Below are positions 34,871 through 45,993 of a stretch of 64,000 bases of DNA, piece by piece. The notes below the pieces were generated by a model. The model was not told the origin of the DNA, searched no databases, and was given only the letters and a program-made list of their open reading frames with translations. The stretch is from Hyphomicrobiales bacterium. Lineage in GTDB: Bacteria; Pseudomonadota; Alphaproteobacteria; Rhizobiales; Beijerinckiaceae. The stretch covers positions 1 to 64,000 of the forward strand of contig UBNE01000014.1 of assembly GCA_900466745.1 (NCBI GenBank), read 5' to 3'. Each line of letters begins with the position of its first letter. Position 1 is the stretch's first letter. The translations under genes and the position numbers were made by a program.

Positions 34871-34918
34871 GGATGGTCGCCTCGGTTTCGGCTGTTGTCG
34901 GGCTCTGGTTGACGTATC

Positions 34919-36559
<1,641 letters not shown>

Positions 36560-36618
36560 GGCGTTCCCCTGCGAGAGCCGGGTTCGGTCAGGCCGTTGGC
36601 CCGATCGGTGCTCCGGCC

Positions 36619-37827
36619 CTAACGATGTGCTCTTCCGGCATGCGTCTTGAGCAGGTCGCGCGCGATCACGACCTTCTGGACCTCCGAGGCGCCCTCGTAG
36701 ATGCGCAGCGCCCGGATCTCCCGGTACAATTCCTCGACCTTGACGCCCCTGGTGACGCCGAGGCCGCCATGGATCTGCACGGCCCGGTCGATCACCTTCT
36801 GGGCGTTCTCGGTGGCGACGAGCTTGGCCAGCGCCGCCTCGCGGGTGACGCGGGCGGCGCCGCGGTCCTTGGTCCAGGCGGCGCGATAGACGAGGAGGGC
36901 GGCGGCATCGACCTCCGCCGCGCTCTCGGCGATGGCCGCCTGTGAGAGCTGGAGATCGCCGAGCGAGCCGCCGAAGAGCTTGCGGCCGTTGGCATGCTCG
37001 AGCGTCTCGTGCAGGGCGCGCCGGGCGAAGCCGAGCGCGGCGGCGCCGACCGTCGCGCGGAAGATGTCGAGCGTCGCCATCGCGACCTTGAAGCCGTCGC
37101 CCGGGCCCCCGATGCGGTTGTCCAGCGGCACGCGGCAAGCCTCGAAGCGCAGGGTCGCCAACGGATGCGGCGCGATCACCTCGATCCGCTCCGCGATGGT
37201 CAGCCCGGGCGTGTCCGCCTCGACCAGGAAGGCGGAGAGCCCGCGCGCGCCGGGGGCTTCGCCGGTGCGGGCGAAGACGACGTAATGGTCGGCGATGCCG
37301 CCATTCGAGATCCAGCTCTTCTCGCCGTCGATGCGGACATGATCGCCGCCGTCCGGCGTCGCGGTCGTCGCCATGGCGGCGACGTCGGAGCCGGCCTCCT
37401 TCTCCGAGAGGGCGAAGGCGGCGATGCGCCTGCCGGCGGCGACCTCCGGCAGGATGCGCCGCTTCATCTCCTCCGGCCCGGCGAGGCTGATGGCGCCGGT
37501 GCCGAGTCCCTGCATGGCGAAGGCGAAATCGGCGAGGCCGTCATGCGCGGCCAGAATCTCGCGGGCGAGACAGAGCGTGCGCACGTCGAGCCTGTCGGAA
37601 AGCCCGCCATAGGCGGCCGGCACGGCGGCCTTGAGGAAGCCGGCGGCGCCGAGCGCCACGACGCGCGCCCGGCAGGCCGCGTCGATTTGCGTATGCGGCA
37701 GGCCGGCGAGATGGGTACCGGCCCAATCGGCGAGCGCGGTGGCGAAGGCGCGGTGGCGCTCCTCGAAGAACGGCCAGTCCAGCGTATCGCCGAGAATGTC
37801 CAGCCCGAGGCGAGGAGCGCGGTCCAT
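36619..37827 (-). CDS. Acyl-CoA dehydrogenase
   Basis: FAD enzyme that desaturates or oxidises a cyclic acyl-CoA, likely after ring reduction in the aromatic pathway. The 402-residue protein has [15 protein letters not shown] and [19 protein letters not shown] for flavin and substrate binding, and a C-terminal [19 protein letters not shown] in which the glutamate is at the catalytic position. It starts one base after the enoyl-CoA hydratase stop, so expression is coupled. Confidence 0.9.
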   Translation of the reverse strand: MDRAPRLGLDILGDTLDWPFFEERHRAFATALADWAGTHLAGLPHTQIDAACRARVVALGAAGFLKAAVPAAYGGLSDRLDVRTLCLAREILAAHDGLADFAFAMQGLGTGAISLAGPEEMKRRILPEVAAGRRIAAFALSEKEAGSDVAAMATTATPDGGDHVRIDGEKSWISNGGIADHYVVFARTGEAPGARGLSAFLVEADTPGLTIAERIEVIAPHPLATLRFEACRVPLDNRIGGPGDGFKVAMATLDIFRATVGAAALGFARRALHETLEHANGRKLFGGSLGDLQLSQAAIAESAAEVDAAALLVYRAAWTKDRGAARVTREAALAKLVATENAQKVIDRAVQIHGGLGVTRGVKVEELYREIRALRIYEGASEVQKVVIARDLLKTHAGRAHR

Positions 37828-37828
37828 C

Positions 37829-38662
37829 TCAGTTGCCCTCGAACACCGGCTTCCGCTTCCCGGCGAAGGCGTGGTAGGCGCGAGCGAAATCCTCGGTCTG
37901 CATGCACAGCGCCTGCGCCACGGCCTCGGCCTCGATCGCGCTCTCGACCGACATCGCCCATTCCATCTCGAGCATGCGCTTGGTCATGGCATTGGCGAAG
38001 GTCGGCCCGTCCGCCAGCTCGGCGGCGAGCGCCTGCGCCTCGGTCAGCACCGCTTCCGGCGCGCAGAGCCGGTTGAGAAAACCCCAGCGCTCGGCCTCCT
38101 CGCCCCTGAGCACGCGCCCGGTATAGAGCAGCTCGGCCGCACGGCCCTGGCCGACGATGCGCGGCAGCATCGCGCAGGCGCCCATGTCGCAGCCGGCGAG
38201 CCCGACGCGGTTGAACAGGAAAGCGATCTTGGCCCCCGCCGTGCCGAGCCTGAGATCGGAGGCCATGGCGACGATGGCGCCGGCCCCGGCGCAGACCCCG
38301 TCGATGGCGGCGACGACCGGCTGCGGGCAGGCGCGCATCGCCTTGACCAGCTCGCCGGTCATCCGGGTGAACTTCAGCAGGTCCTTGGTCTCCATCGCGA
38401 CCAGCGGCCCGATGATCTCGAAGACGTCGCCGCCAGAGGAGAAATTGCCGCCGGCGCCGGTGACGACGATCGCCTTGACCGCTTCCTCCTTCTGCGCCGC
38501 GAGGAAGAAATCCGTGAGTTCGCGGTAGCTTGCGAAGGTCAGCGGATTCTTTTTCTCAGGCCGGTCCAGCGTCACCGTCGCGACCTTGCCGGAGACCGAG
38601 AGCGCGAAATGCCGCGGGGCGAAGCCCGCCAGCGGCAGGGTGGTGGCGTTGGCGATGCTCAT
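37829..38662 (-). CDS. Enoyl-CoA hydratase/isomerase family protein
   Basis: A 277-residue crotonase-fold protein with [20 protein letters not shown] forming the first oxyanion element and [15 protein letters not shown] the second. It probably hydrates or opens the ring of the dearomatised CoA intermediate. The stop of the upstream MarR gene overlaps its start by four bases. SGGDVFEI is the pattern of hydratases around 2-aminobenzoyl-CoA and related clusters; exact substrate unknown. Confidence 0.88.
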   Translation of the reverse strand: MSIANATTLPLAGFAPRHFALSVSGKVATVTLDRPEKKNPLTFASYRELTDFFLAAQKEEAVKAIVVTGAGGNFSSGGDVFEIIGPLVAMETKDLLKFTRMTGELVKAMRACPQPVVAAIDGVCAGAGAIVAMASDLRLGTAGAKIAFLFNRVGLAGCDMGACAMLPRIVGQGRAAELLYTGRVLRGEEAERWGFLNRLCAPEAVLTEAQALAAELADGPTFANAMTKRMLEMEWAMSVESAIEAEAVAQALCMQTEDFARAYHAFAGKRKPVFEGN

Positions 38663-39213
38663 CGGGCGTCTCCCTTGGCGGCCTCGTCGGCGCCGCCTTG
38701 CAGGCGCCCGGCGATGGCGCGGTGCAGCGAGGCCTTGGTCTCGCCGAGCAGCCGGAAGAGCTGCGCGCGTTCGGGTTGGTCGAGCCCGGCGAACAGCTCG
38801 GCGATCCAGCTCTCATGGCGCTCGGCCATGGCCTTGAAGCTCTTTCGGCCCTGCGCCGTCAGGGTGAGGATCTGGACGCGCCGGTCCTGCGGCGCCGGGC
38901 GCTTGTCGACCAGCCCCTCCGCCACCAGCCCGGCGACGACGGCGGTGACGTTGCCGTTCGAGACCATCAGGCGCTGCGAGACCTCGCCCACGGTCATGCC
39001 GACCACGCTCTTGTCGAGCTGGGCCATCAGGTCGAAGCGCGGCAGCGTGGTCCTGAACTCCTCGCGCAGCCGGTTGCGGATCTCGGTCTCGATCAGCGTC
39101 GAACAGGTCAGCAGCCGGAGCCAGAGGCGCAGCTCGTCCTTATGGTCGCCGGGGCGCTCGCTCGCCTTGGTCTCGCGGTCGAGCAGCAGCGCGGCGAAGG
39201 AGGGGATCTCCAT
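38659..39213 (-). CDS. MarR-family transcriptional regulator of the catabolic operon
   Basis: A 184-residue winged-helix protein with [20 protein letters not shown] as recognition region and [20 protein letters not shown] as wing. CoA-thioester-responsive MarR proteins commonly repress aromatic degradation genes and are released by the CoA intermediate. The start at 39213 is chosen because GGGGAG lies seven bases upstream, inside the SDR stop region; an ATG at 39231 would add six residues. The twin 15-bp motif at 39998 and 40248 is the likely operator. Confidence 0.86.
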   Translation of the reverse strand: MEIPSFAALLLDRETKASERPGDHKDELRLWLRLLTCSTLIETEIRNRLREEFRTTLPRFDLMAQLDKSVVGMTVGEVSQRLMVSNGNVTAVVAGLVAEGLVDKRPAPQDRRVQILTLTAQGRKSFKAMAERHESWIAELFAGLDQPERAQLFRLLGETKASLHRAIAGRLQGGADEAAKGDAR

Positions 39214-39214
39214 C

Positions 39215-39970
39215 TCAGAACTCCCCGCCATTGATCATCAGCGACTGGCCGGTCACGGCGTCGCTGCTGGCCCCGCAAAGATAGAGCACCGCCGCCGCGA
39301 CCTCCGCGGGCGCGACCAGCCGGCCCTGCGGATTGTCCCTGAGCAGGGCCGCCAGCGCGTCGTCGCGGCTCTTGCCGGTCTTGGCCGCGACATTGTCGAT
39401 GCTGGCGGCCGCCATGTCGGTGTCGGCATAGCCCGGGCAGACGGCGTTGACGGTGACGCCGGAGCGGGCCGTCTCCAGCGCCAGCGACTTCACCAGCCCG
39501 ATCACGGCATGCTTCGCCGCCGTATAGGCGCTGACATAGGGATAGCCGCGATGCCCGGCCGTCGAGGCGATGGCGATGAGCCGGCCGCGGCGGCGCTCCA
39601 GCATCGCCGGCAGCGCGGCATGGAACAGGTTGACCGTGCCGATCAGGTTGATCTCGACCATGCGGCGGAAGCGCTCCGCGTCGCTGCGCAGGAACGGCCC
39701 CGTCTCGACCGCGCCGGCATTGGCGACGGCGATGTCGAAGCCGTGGCCACCGGAGAGCCGCCCGAGCGCCGCCGCGACGGAGGCCGCGTCGCGCACGTCG
39801 CAAACCGCGAAATCCGCCGCCGCGCCGGCCGCGACGGCGTCCCGCAAGGTCGCTTCGTCGCGGCCGAGGATGCCGACACGGGCCCCGGTTTCGGTCAGCG
39901 CGCCGGCGATGGCGCGGCCGATGCCGCGTCCTCCCCCCGTCACCAGCGCCCGCTGCCCTTCCAGAGTCAT
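39215..39970 (-). CDS. Short-chain dehydrogenase/reductase
   Basis: A 251-residue SDR with TGGGRGIGRAIAGAL for NAD(P) binding, AVANAGAVETGPF, catalytic Ser in IAIASTAGHRGYP and YTAAK, and a C-terminal GQSLMINGGEF. First gene of the minus-strand catabolic operon, so it probably oxidises a hydroxyacyl-CoA intermediate in beta-oxidation of the opened ring. A predicted MarR operator lies 28 bases upstream. Confidence 0.9.
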   Translation of the reverse strand: MTLEGQRALVTGGGRGIGRAIAGALTETGARVGILGRDEATLRDAVAAGAAADFAVCDVRDAASVAAALGRLSGGHGFDIAVANAGAVETGPFLRSDAERFRRMVEINLIGTVNLFHAALPAMLERRRGRLIAIASTAGHRGYPYVSAYTAAKHAVIGLVKSLALETARSGVTVNAVCPGYADTDMAAASIDNVAAKTGKSRDDALAALLRDNPQGRLVAPAEVAAAVLYLCGASSDAVTGQSLMINGGEF

Positions 39971-39997
39971 GCTCGTCCGCCTCCTGCCGCAAATGTA

Positions 39998-40012
39998 TTT
40001 TAAGTCTCAATC
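39998..40012 (-). promoter_or_regulatory. Candidate MarR operator, SDR side
   Basis: Read on the minus strand it is TTGAGACTTAAAATA, 13 of 15 bases identical to TTGAGGTTTAAAATA at 40248-40262. It is flanked by GCAAAT (39991-39996) and ATTTGC (40016-40021), an outer inverted repeat. It lies 28 bases before the SDR start and faces that gene. Confidence 0.65.
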
Positions 40013-40247
40013 AATTTGCAAGCCGCCGCATCGCGCAGGGCGGGCGGAGGCTCAGTGCGGGGGAAGAAGCGCGCCGGCACAGAGGGTTCGTCGAAAGCCG
40101 GAGAGGGATCGGGAAAAGGCGCAGATTCCGCCTTGCAGGGCAGCGGAAGCCCTCTGAAAGCCTGGTCCGCGGCGCTTCGCCCTCACGCCGCATCCCGGCG
40201 GGGCCCGGGCGTTCGGCAATGGGAAAAGCGCTTGAGGGAAAAATCGT

Positions 40248-40262
40248 TTGAGGTTTAAAATA
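40248..40262 (+). promoter_or_regulatory. Candidate MarR operator, monooxygenase side
   Basis: TTGAGGTTTAAAATA on the plus strand, matching the site at 39998-40012 at 13 of 15 positions and likewise directed at its own gene, whose start is about 41 bases downstream. A/T-rich against a GC-rich background. Divergent genes sharing one motif suggests one regulator for both operons. Confidence 0.65.
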
Positions 40263-40303
40263 ATTTCCAGGCCGGATCGCCCGGCTCCCGGATGGAGGCG
40301 TCG

Positions 40304-42628
40304 ATGCGTATCGCGGTCGTGGGCGGAGGGCCGGCGGGGCTCTATTTCGCGCTGCTGATGAAACGGGACTGGCCGCAGCTCGCGGTCGACGTCTTCGAGC
40401 GCAACCAGCCCGACGACACCTTCGGCTTCGGCGTGGTCTTCTCGGATCAGACGCTCGACATCTTCAGGGCCGCGGATGCCGAGAGCTATGCGGCGATCCG
40501 CGACAACTTCGCCTACTGGGACGACATCGAGATCCACTTCAAGGGCGAGGCCTTCCGCGTGCCGGGCAACGGCTTCTGCGGCTGCTCGCGCCGCTCGCTC
40601 CTGATGCTGGTGCAGGCGCGGGCGCGCGCGCTCGGCGTCGGCCTGCATTTCGGCGCCGAGATCGCCGATGTCGCGGCGCTGAGGCGGGATTACGACCTCG
40701 TCGTCGCCGCCGACGGCGTCAACAGCCGCATCCGCGAGAACTGGCGCGAGCGCTTCCAGCCGGAAACCGACCTGCGCCCCAACAAATTCGCCTGGATGGG
40801 CTCGACCCGCCCCTTCGACGCCTTCACCTTCTTCTTCAAGCGGACGGAGCACGGGCTCTTCATCGCCCATTGCTACCAGTACGAGGCCGGCCGCTCGACC
40901 TGGGTGCTGGAGACCGACCCCGAGACCTTCGCGAAGGCGGGCCTCGACGCGATGGACGAGGCGCGGTCCGCCGCCTTCCTCGAAGGCGTCTTCGCCGAGG
41001 AATTGCAGGGCCACAGGCTGATCACCAACCGCTCGCTCTGGCGCAATTTCCCGATGATCCGCTGCCGCAACTGGGTGAGCGAGAACGTCGTGCTGATCGG
41101 CGACGCCAAGGCGACGGCGCATTTCTCGATCGGCTCGGGCACCAAGCTCGCGATGGAGGACGCCATCGCCCTGCACGGGGCGATGGGGCAGGCGAAGCTC
41201 GATGTCGCCGCGGGCCTGAAGCTGTTCGAGGCGCAGCGCCGCGAGGAGGTCGAGAAGACCCAGCACGCGGCGGATGTCTCGCTGGTCTGGTTCGAGGAAT
41301 TGAAGCGCTTCTGGGATTTCGAGCCTTTGCGCTTCGCCTTCGGCCTGATGACCCGCTCCAAGGCGATCACCTACGACAATCTGGCGCTCCGGGCGCCGGA
41401 GATGGTCGCGGCCGTCGACGCGATGGTGGCGGACGGGCTCGGCCCGCTGGCGAGGCGGCGCAGGGACGGCTCGCCCGTGCCGCCCGCCTTCCAGCCCTTC
41501 ATGCTGCGCGGGATGCGGGTGGAGAACCGCATGACGCTGTCGCCGATGTGCCAGTATTCGGCGCAGGACGGCCTGCCGGGCGACTGGCACCTGATGCATT
41601 ACGGCGCGCGCGCCATCGGCGGCCCGGGGCTGGTCTTCACCGAGATGACCTGCGTCGCGCCGGACGCGCGCATCACCCCCGGCTGCACGGGCTTGTGGAA
41701 CGACGCGCAGGAAGCCGCCTGGAAGCGGATCGTCGATTTCGTCCATGCCCATTCGGCGGCGAAGATCTGCCTCCAGATCGGCCATGCCGGGCGCAAGGGC
41801 GCGACGAAGCTGATGTGGGAGGGCATGGACCGGCCGCTGCCGGAGGGCGCCTGGCCGCTCGTCTCGGCCTCGCCGCTGCCCTACTATCCCGAGAGCCAGG
41901 TGCCGCGCGGGATGACGCGCCTGGACATGGACCGGGTCAAGGCCGAATTCGTCGCCGCCGCCGAGCGGGGGCTGCGCGCCGGCTTCGACATGCTGGAGCT
42001 GCACTGCGCCCATGGCTATCTGCTGGCGAGCTTCCTCTCGCCGCTGACCAACAGGCGCGACGACGACTATGGCGGTCCGGTCGGGAACCGCCTGCGCTAT
42101 CCGCTGGAGGTGTTCCGGGCGCTGCGCGAGGCCTGGCCGCGCGAGAAGCCGATCTCGGTGCGCATCTCCGCCACCGACTGGGCCGAGGGCGGGCTCACGG
42201 CGGCGGATTCCGTCGCCATCGCCGAGGCTTTCGCCGCCGAGGGCTGCGACCTCGTCGACGTTTCGACCGGCCAGACGGCGGCGGAATCGCGGCCGGTCTA
42301 TGGCCGCATGTTCCAGACGCCGTTCTCGGACCGCATCCGCAACGAGGCCGAGGTCGCGACGATGTGCGTCGGCAACATCACGACGGTGGACCAGGTCAAC
42401 ACCATCGTCGCCGCCGGACGGGCCGATCTGGTCGCGCTCGGGCGCCCGCATCTGGCCGATCCGTCCTTCGTCCTGCGCGGGGCGGCCTGGTATGGCGTCG
42501 ATATCGCTCAGCCGGTGCAGTACCGGCCCGGTCAGGACCAGCTCATGCGCAACACGCCGCGCGAGCGCGAGGAACTCCAGGAGCTGAAGCTGAAGGCCCG
42601 GCCCGGGCGCCACGCCCCCCGTTCGTGA
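40304..42628 (+). CDS. Bifunctional flavin monooxygenase/old-yellow-enzyme fusion (2-aminobenzoyl-CoA monooxygenase/reductase or salicylyl-CoA 5-hydroxylase type)
   Basis: Hydroxylates an aryl-CoA and then reduces the ring, the dearomatising step of the pathway. The N-terminal 370 residues are a class A flavoprotein hydroxylase: [17 protein letters not shown] for FAD, then [21 protein letters not shown]. From about residue 390 an OYE-type barrel follows: [45 protein letters not shown] and [12 protein letters not shown]. The 774-residue start is set by GGAGG five bases before ATG 40304; ATG 40292 would add four residues. Convergent with the MFS gene at its 3' end. 2-Aminobenzoyl-CoA is the favoured substrate because of the ligase and RidA partners. 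Confidence 0.9.
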   Translation: MRIAVVGGGPAGLYFALLMKRDWPQLAVDVFERNQPDDTFGFGVVFSDQTLDIFRAADAESYAAIRDNFAYWDDIEIHFKGEAFRVPGNGFCGCSRRSLLMLVQARARALGVGLHFGAEIADVAALRRDYDLVVAADGVNSRIRENWRERFQPETDLRPNKFAWMGSTRPFDAFTFFFKRTEHGLFIAHCYQYEAGRSTWVLETDPETFAKAGLDAMDEARSAAFLEGVFAEELQGHRLITNRSLWRNFPMIRCRNWVSENVVLIGDAKATAHFSIGSGTKLAMEDAIALHGAMGQAKLDVAAGLKLFEAQRREEVEKTQHAADVSLVWFEELKRFWDFEPLRFAFGLMTRSKAITYDNLALRAPEMVAAVDAMVADGLGPLARRRRDGSPVPPAFQPFMLRGMRVENRMTLSPMCQYSAQDGLPGDWHLMHYGARAIGGPGLVFTEMTCVAPDARITPGCTGLWNDAQEAAWKRIVDFVHAHSAAKICLQIGHAGRKGATKLMWEGMDRPLPEGAWPLVSASPLPYYPESQVPRGMTRLDMDRVKAEFVAAAERGLRAGFDMLELHCAHGYLLASFLSPLTNRRDDDYGGPVGNRLRYPLEVFRALREAWPREKPISVRISATDWAEGGLTAADSVAIAEAFAAEGCDLVDVSTGQTAAESRPVYGRMFQTPFSDRIRNEAEVATMCVGNITTVDQVNTIVAAGRADLVALGRPHLADPSFVLRGAAWYGVDIAQPVQYRPGQDQLMRNTPREREELQELKLKARPGRHAPRS

Positions 42629-42664
42629 GCGTCCGTCTCGTCCGGCTGAAACCCGCCGCCTGCG

Positions 42665-43981
42665 CTATTTCGCCTCGGCGTGGCTCCTGTGGCCCGCGGG
42701 CGAGACCTCCGGGATGGTCGGCGCGACCGGCTTGCGCTCGCCGAAGGGGTGGGCGGAAGGCGGCTTCAGCCTGAGGCGGAAGGCGAGATAGATCCCGGTC
42801 GCCGCCGAGAGGCCGCCGAGATAGACCAGCATCCCCTGCGGCCCCATGCCCTGCATGAAGGCGGTGGAGACCAGCGGACCGATGGCGGAGCCTGTCGCCC
42901 AGAGGAATAGGAGCTGCGCCGAGAGGCCGAGCGCCCGCTCGCGGCCGAGCCGGAAATAGGCATGCGCCACGGCGACGGTGTAGACCGGCATCGAGCCGGC
43001 GCCGATCAGCGCGAACAGGCCGAACAGCCAGAGCCGGCTATGGGGCAGGGCGAACCAGAGCACGGCGCCGAGCGCCAGCGTGCACAAGACGACCGAGGCC
43101 GTGGCGCTCAGCATGATGACGCGGCTCTCGACCCGGTCGGCCAGCAGGCCGAGCGGCCATTGCAGGACGAGCGCGCCGATCTGGATCCCGGCGGTGAGCA
43201 GGATCGCCCATTCCTGGTCGAGCCCGATCAGGATGCCGTAGGCCGGGGCGACATTGGTCAGCGCCCCGCCCATCAGCCCGACATAGAGGCAGCCGATCAC
43301 CGCCGCCGGCGCGTATTGCCAGATGGTGTGCAGCCGCACCGAGATGACCTCGCCCGATTCCGGCCCCTTGGCCCGGGTCATCGCGACGGGGATCAGCGCC
43401 AGCGAGAAGGCCGCGCTGGCGATCAGGAAGATGTCGCCGGACTGCATCGAGACATAGCCGGTGCCGATCTGCGAGCCGATCAGGGCGAGGCGGTTGAGGA
43501 TCTGGTAGAGGCCGAAGATGCGGCCGCGCTGGCCGGCGCTGGCCTGCCCGCTGATCCAGCTCTCGATGCAGATGGCGTGGCCGGCGCCCGCGACCCCCAT
43601 GCCGAGGCGCGACAGGCCCCAGAGGTCGACCGGCCAGAGCGGGAAGCTCAGCGTCAGCGCGCCCTGGACGGCGGCGAAGACCGCGAAGGCGCGGATATGG
43701 CCGACGCGGCGGATGAAGGCCGGGATTACGAAGCAGCCGGCGAGGAAGCCGACCGAATAGGCCGAGCCGACGAGGCCGATCAGCAGCGGCGCCTTCTGCG
43801 CCAGCGCCATCTTGAGCGGGATCGCCGTGTTCACGATCGTGGCGGCGACCTGCAGGATCAGGGCGCCGCTGACGATGGCGCCGAGCGCCGCGACCGAGCT
43901 GGTCTTCGCCTCCGCCGCTGGTGTCACAGGGGGCGCGGCCTCGGGAGAGGCCGTGTCTGCGGGCTGCGGTCCTGTCGACAT
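42665..43981 (-). CDS. MFS transporter, YcaD-like
   Basis: A 438-residue transporter with twelve predicted spans, a Pro/Ala-rich cytoplasmic N-terminus of about 30 residues and a polar C-terminal tail. SAYSVGFLAGCFVIPAFIRRVGHIRAF shows the loop 2-3 region of the YcaD/TsgA-like group (VIPAFIRRVGH). The start at 43981 fits the conserved N-terminus; longer open sequence upstream has no ribosome site. Next to the aromatic cluster but convergent with it, so a role there is only possible. Substrate unknown. Confidence 0.85.
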   Translation of the reverse strand: MSTGPQPADTASPEAAPPVTPAAEAKTSSVAALGAIVSGALILQVAATIVNTAIPLKMALAQKAPLLIGLVGSAYSVGFLAGCFVIPAFIRRVGHIRAFAVFAAVQGALTLSFPLWPVDLWGLSRLGMGVAGAGHAICIESWISGQASAGQRGRIFGLYQILNRLALIGSQIGTGYVSMQSGDIFLIASAAFSLALIPVAMTRAKGPESGEVISVRLHTIWQYAPAAVIGCLYVGLMGGALTNVAPAYGILIGLDQEWAILLTAGIQIGALVLQWPLGLLADRVESRVIMLSATASVVLCTLALGAVLWFALPHSRLWLFGLFALIGAGSMPVYTVAVAHAYFRLGRERALGLSAQLLFLWATGSAIGPLVSTAFMQGMGPQGMLVYLGGLSAATGIYLAFRLRLKPPSAHPFGERKPVAPTIPEVSPAGHRSHAEAK

Positions 43982-44352
43982 GTCCGATTCGGCGAAGCTG
44001 GGCGGAAGAGGGCCCCCTTTCGCCGGGAAAGATGGACTAATCAGGGCGGGCAGGCCAGCAAAAAACCTCTCCGGCGGCGCGGCCGCCGGCGCCATGATGG
44101 CGCCGCCTTTGCGTGGCCTCTCGGCGGCCCCGGCGCCGGCCGTCCCGCGCCCCGGGGAATGCGAAAAAAAAGCCTGGCCGGGTTCACCGACGATTAACCA
44201 ACGCGGCGCCTTATCGAATGAGAACGAGATTTGGGTTCTCCCAGCATGGCCGGACGCATCGTCGCGTGCCGCTTGTCCCGTCGTGACGGGGCCGGGCGGA
44301 GCGGGTGCGCGCGCCTGCCGGGGCGTGGCGTAGGCGTGTCGAGAGTGCGGCA
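43982..44352. promoter_or_regulatory. Divergent intergenic region between MFS and Tlde1-like genes
   Basis: A 371-base gap that should hold promoters for both flanking genes. An A-run near 44164 followed by an A/T-richer stretch to about 44235 (containing GATTAACCAACG) is the likeliest promoter site for the plus-strand gene. I see no repeat, RNA or ORF that I can support. Confidence 0.4.
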
Positions 44353-45549
44353 ATGAGCTATGGCAGACATGCGCGGCGGGGCGGGGCGTCCCATCTGCGT
44401 CTTCGGCGTCGTCGCCGGCCCTTCGGCCGGACCCTGTTCTGGACTGCCGCGCTCTGTCTCGGCGCCATGACCGGCTTCAAGGTGCTGGACCAGGTCTCCC
44501 CGCATGATCCGAATGTCGAGGTCGCCGGCAAGGGCGCCAGGCCCGCCGCCCGCCTCGCCGTGGCGACCGCGCCCGAGCGCCCGGCCGCCGGCGTGACCCC
44601 GCCCGCCTATAGCGGCCTGCTCGCTCCGGGCTTCTCCGGCACGACGCCGTCCTCCCTGGCGCAGAGCCGGCCGGTGGGCTCGGCGATGCGCCTGGCCTCG
44701 GTGCCTGAGGCGCTCGACCTGCCGGATTCCGAGCCGGTGCTGCCGCTGCCCTCGCAGGCGCCGGTGAGCCTGGCCGAGAAGGCCGCGCCGCAACCCGCCT
44801 CGCGACCTGCCGACCTGATCGCCTCCCTGCCGCCCGAGACGCTGGCCGCGGACGCCGCCATTCCCGGGCTGGGCACGGCGCCGCTTCCGGTTCCGCGTCC
44901 CTCGGAGCTGGCCCTGCCGCCGGCCGAGGCCCAGCCGCCGCGCCTCGCGCAGCAGCCGGCCGCGTCCTCCCGCCGCAGCCGCACGGCCGCGACGGCACCC
45001 GCGCCGACGCCCGGGGACAACCGCAATTTCTTCGAGAAGCTGTTCGGGGTGCAGAAGCAGCAGCCGGCCGGGCCGGCGCTTGCCTATGCCGCGCCGCAGG
45101 ACGACATCGTCGACCGCGGCCGCGTCACCCGGATGAGCCCGTCGCTCGGCACGCCGCCGCGCACGGCCGAGGCCGGCACGGCGATCTACGACATCAGCGC
45201 CAGGCTGGTCTATCTGCCCAATGGCGAGCGGCTGGAGGCCCATTCCGGCCTCGGCGAGATGATGGACGATCCGCGCTACGCCCATGTCCGCATGAAGGGC
45301 GTTACCCCGCCGCACACCTATACGCTGACCGAGCGCGAGGCGCTGTTCCACGGCGTGCGCGCCATCCGCCTGAACCCGGTCGGCGGCAGCGGCGCGATCC
45401 ATGGCCGCGCCGGGCTGCTCGCCCACAGCTATCTGCTCGGGCCGCGCGGCGACTCGAACGGCTGCATCTCCTTCAAGGAGTACGACCGCTTCCTGCAGGC
45501 CTATCTGCGCGGCGAGGTGAAGCGCATCGTGGTGGTGGCGAGCCTCTGA
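44353..45549 (+). CDS. Tlde1-type (DUF2778) L,D-transpeptidase-like protein with long linker
   Basis: A 398-residue membrane-anchored protein: basic N-terminus, one span near residues 30-48, about 210 residues rich in Pro and Ala, then a C-terminal domain with GAIHGRAGLLAHSYLLG and DSNGCISFKEYDRFLQ. The His and the SNGC cysteine form the catalytic set of DUF2778/Tlde1 domains, which cleave or exchange peptidoglycan cross-links. The anchor and periplasmic stalk suggest a house-keeping wall enzyme rather than a secreted toxin; no immunity gene is adjacent. Confidence 0.85.
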   Translation: MSYGRHARRGGASHLRLRRRRRPFGRTLFWTAALCLGAMTGFKVLDQVSPHDPNVEVAGKGARPAARLAVATAPERPAAGVTPPAYSGLLAPGFSGTTPSSLAQSRPVGSAMRLASVPEALDLPDSEPVLPLPSQAPVSLAEKAAPQPASRPADLIASLPPETLAADAAIPGLGTAPLPVPRPSELALPPAEAQPPRLAQQPAASSRRSRTAATAPAPTPGDNRNFFEKLFGVQKQQPAGPALAYAAPQDDIVDRGRVTRMSPSLGTPPRTAEAGTAIYDISARLVYLPNGERLEAHSGLGEMMDDPRYAHVRMKGVTPPHTYTLTEREALFHGVRAIRLNPVGGSGAIHGRAGLLAHSYLLGPRGDSNGCISFKEYDRFLQAYLRGEVKRIVVVASL

Positions 45550-45724
45550 CGAGGCGGGCCGGCGGGGTTGCCCGGACGCAGTCCTCGGGTCCGATCTTCG
45601 GCCCGGGATAAACTCCGCGGGATCCGGGATCCTGCCAGAATCCTTGCCGGAAAGGCTCCGGCCTGTGGAACCCGGGCCCGGGATGACCGCGTGTCTCCGC
45701 GTAAGACCGGCGCGCTCCGAGGCT

Positions 45725-45967
45725 TCAGCGTCGCGGCGAGCGGTGTCCGATCCGCAGCGCGAGACCTGTCGCGATCAGGATGCCCCCGACCACGAAGGGC
45801 GGGATGAACAGGCTGAGCGCCTCGCTGTCCTCCCAGCGCAGGCGGAAGCCCTTGCAGCCCGTCGGAATCATGCCGCAGGCGAAGGCGTTGAGCCAGACCC
45901 AGCCGGCGAAGGTCGCCAGGCAGAGGAAGAGGCCGCCGCCCAGGAGCAGCCAGCCGGCGCGCCGCAT
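45725..45967 (-). CDS. Small two-span membrane protein of unknown function
   Basis: An 80-residue protein with spans at about 6-28 and 52-72, separated by a loop holding FACGMIPTGCKGF and thus a cysteine pair that could form a disulfide if periplasmic. It follows topA by 26 bases on the same strand. I do not recognise a family. The preceding gap (45550-45724) holds what looks like a decayed CCCGGGAT-type repeat. Confidence 0.7.
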   Translation of the reverse strand: MRRAGWLLLGGGLFLCLATFAGWVWLNAFACGMIPTGCKGFRLRWEDSEALSLFIPPFVVGGILIATGLALRIGHRSPRR

Positions 45968-45993
45968 GACGAGCCCTTTTCCGCGCGGCGCCG

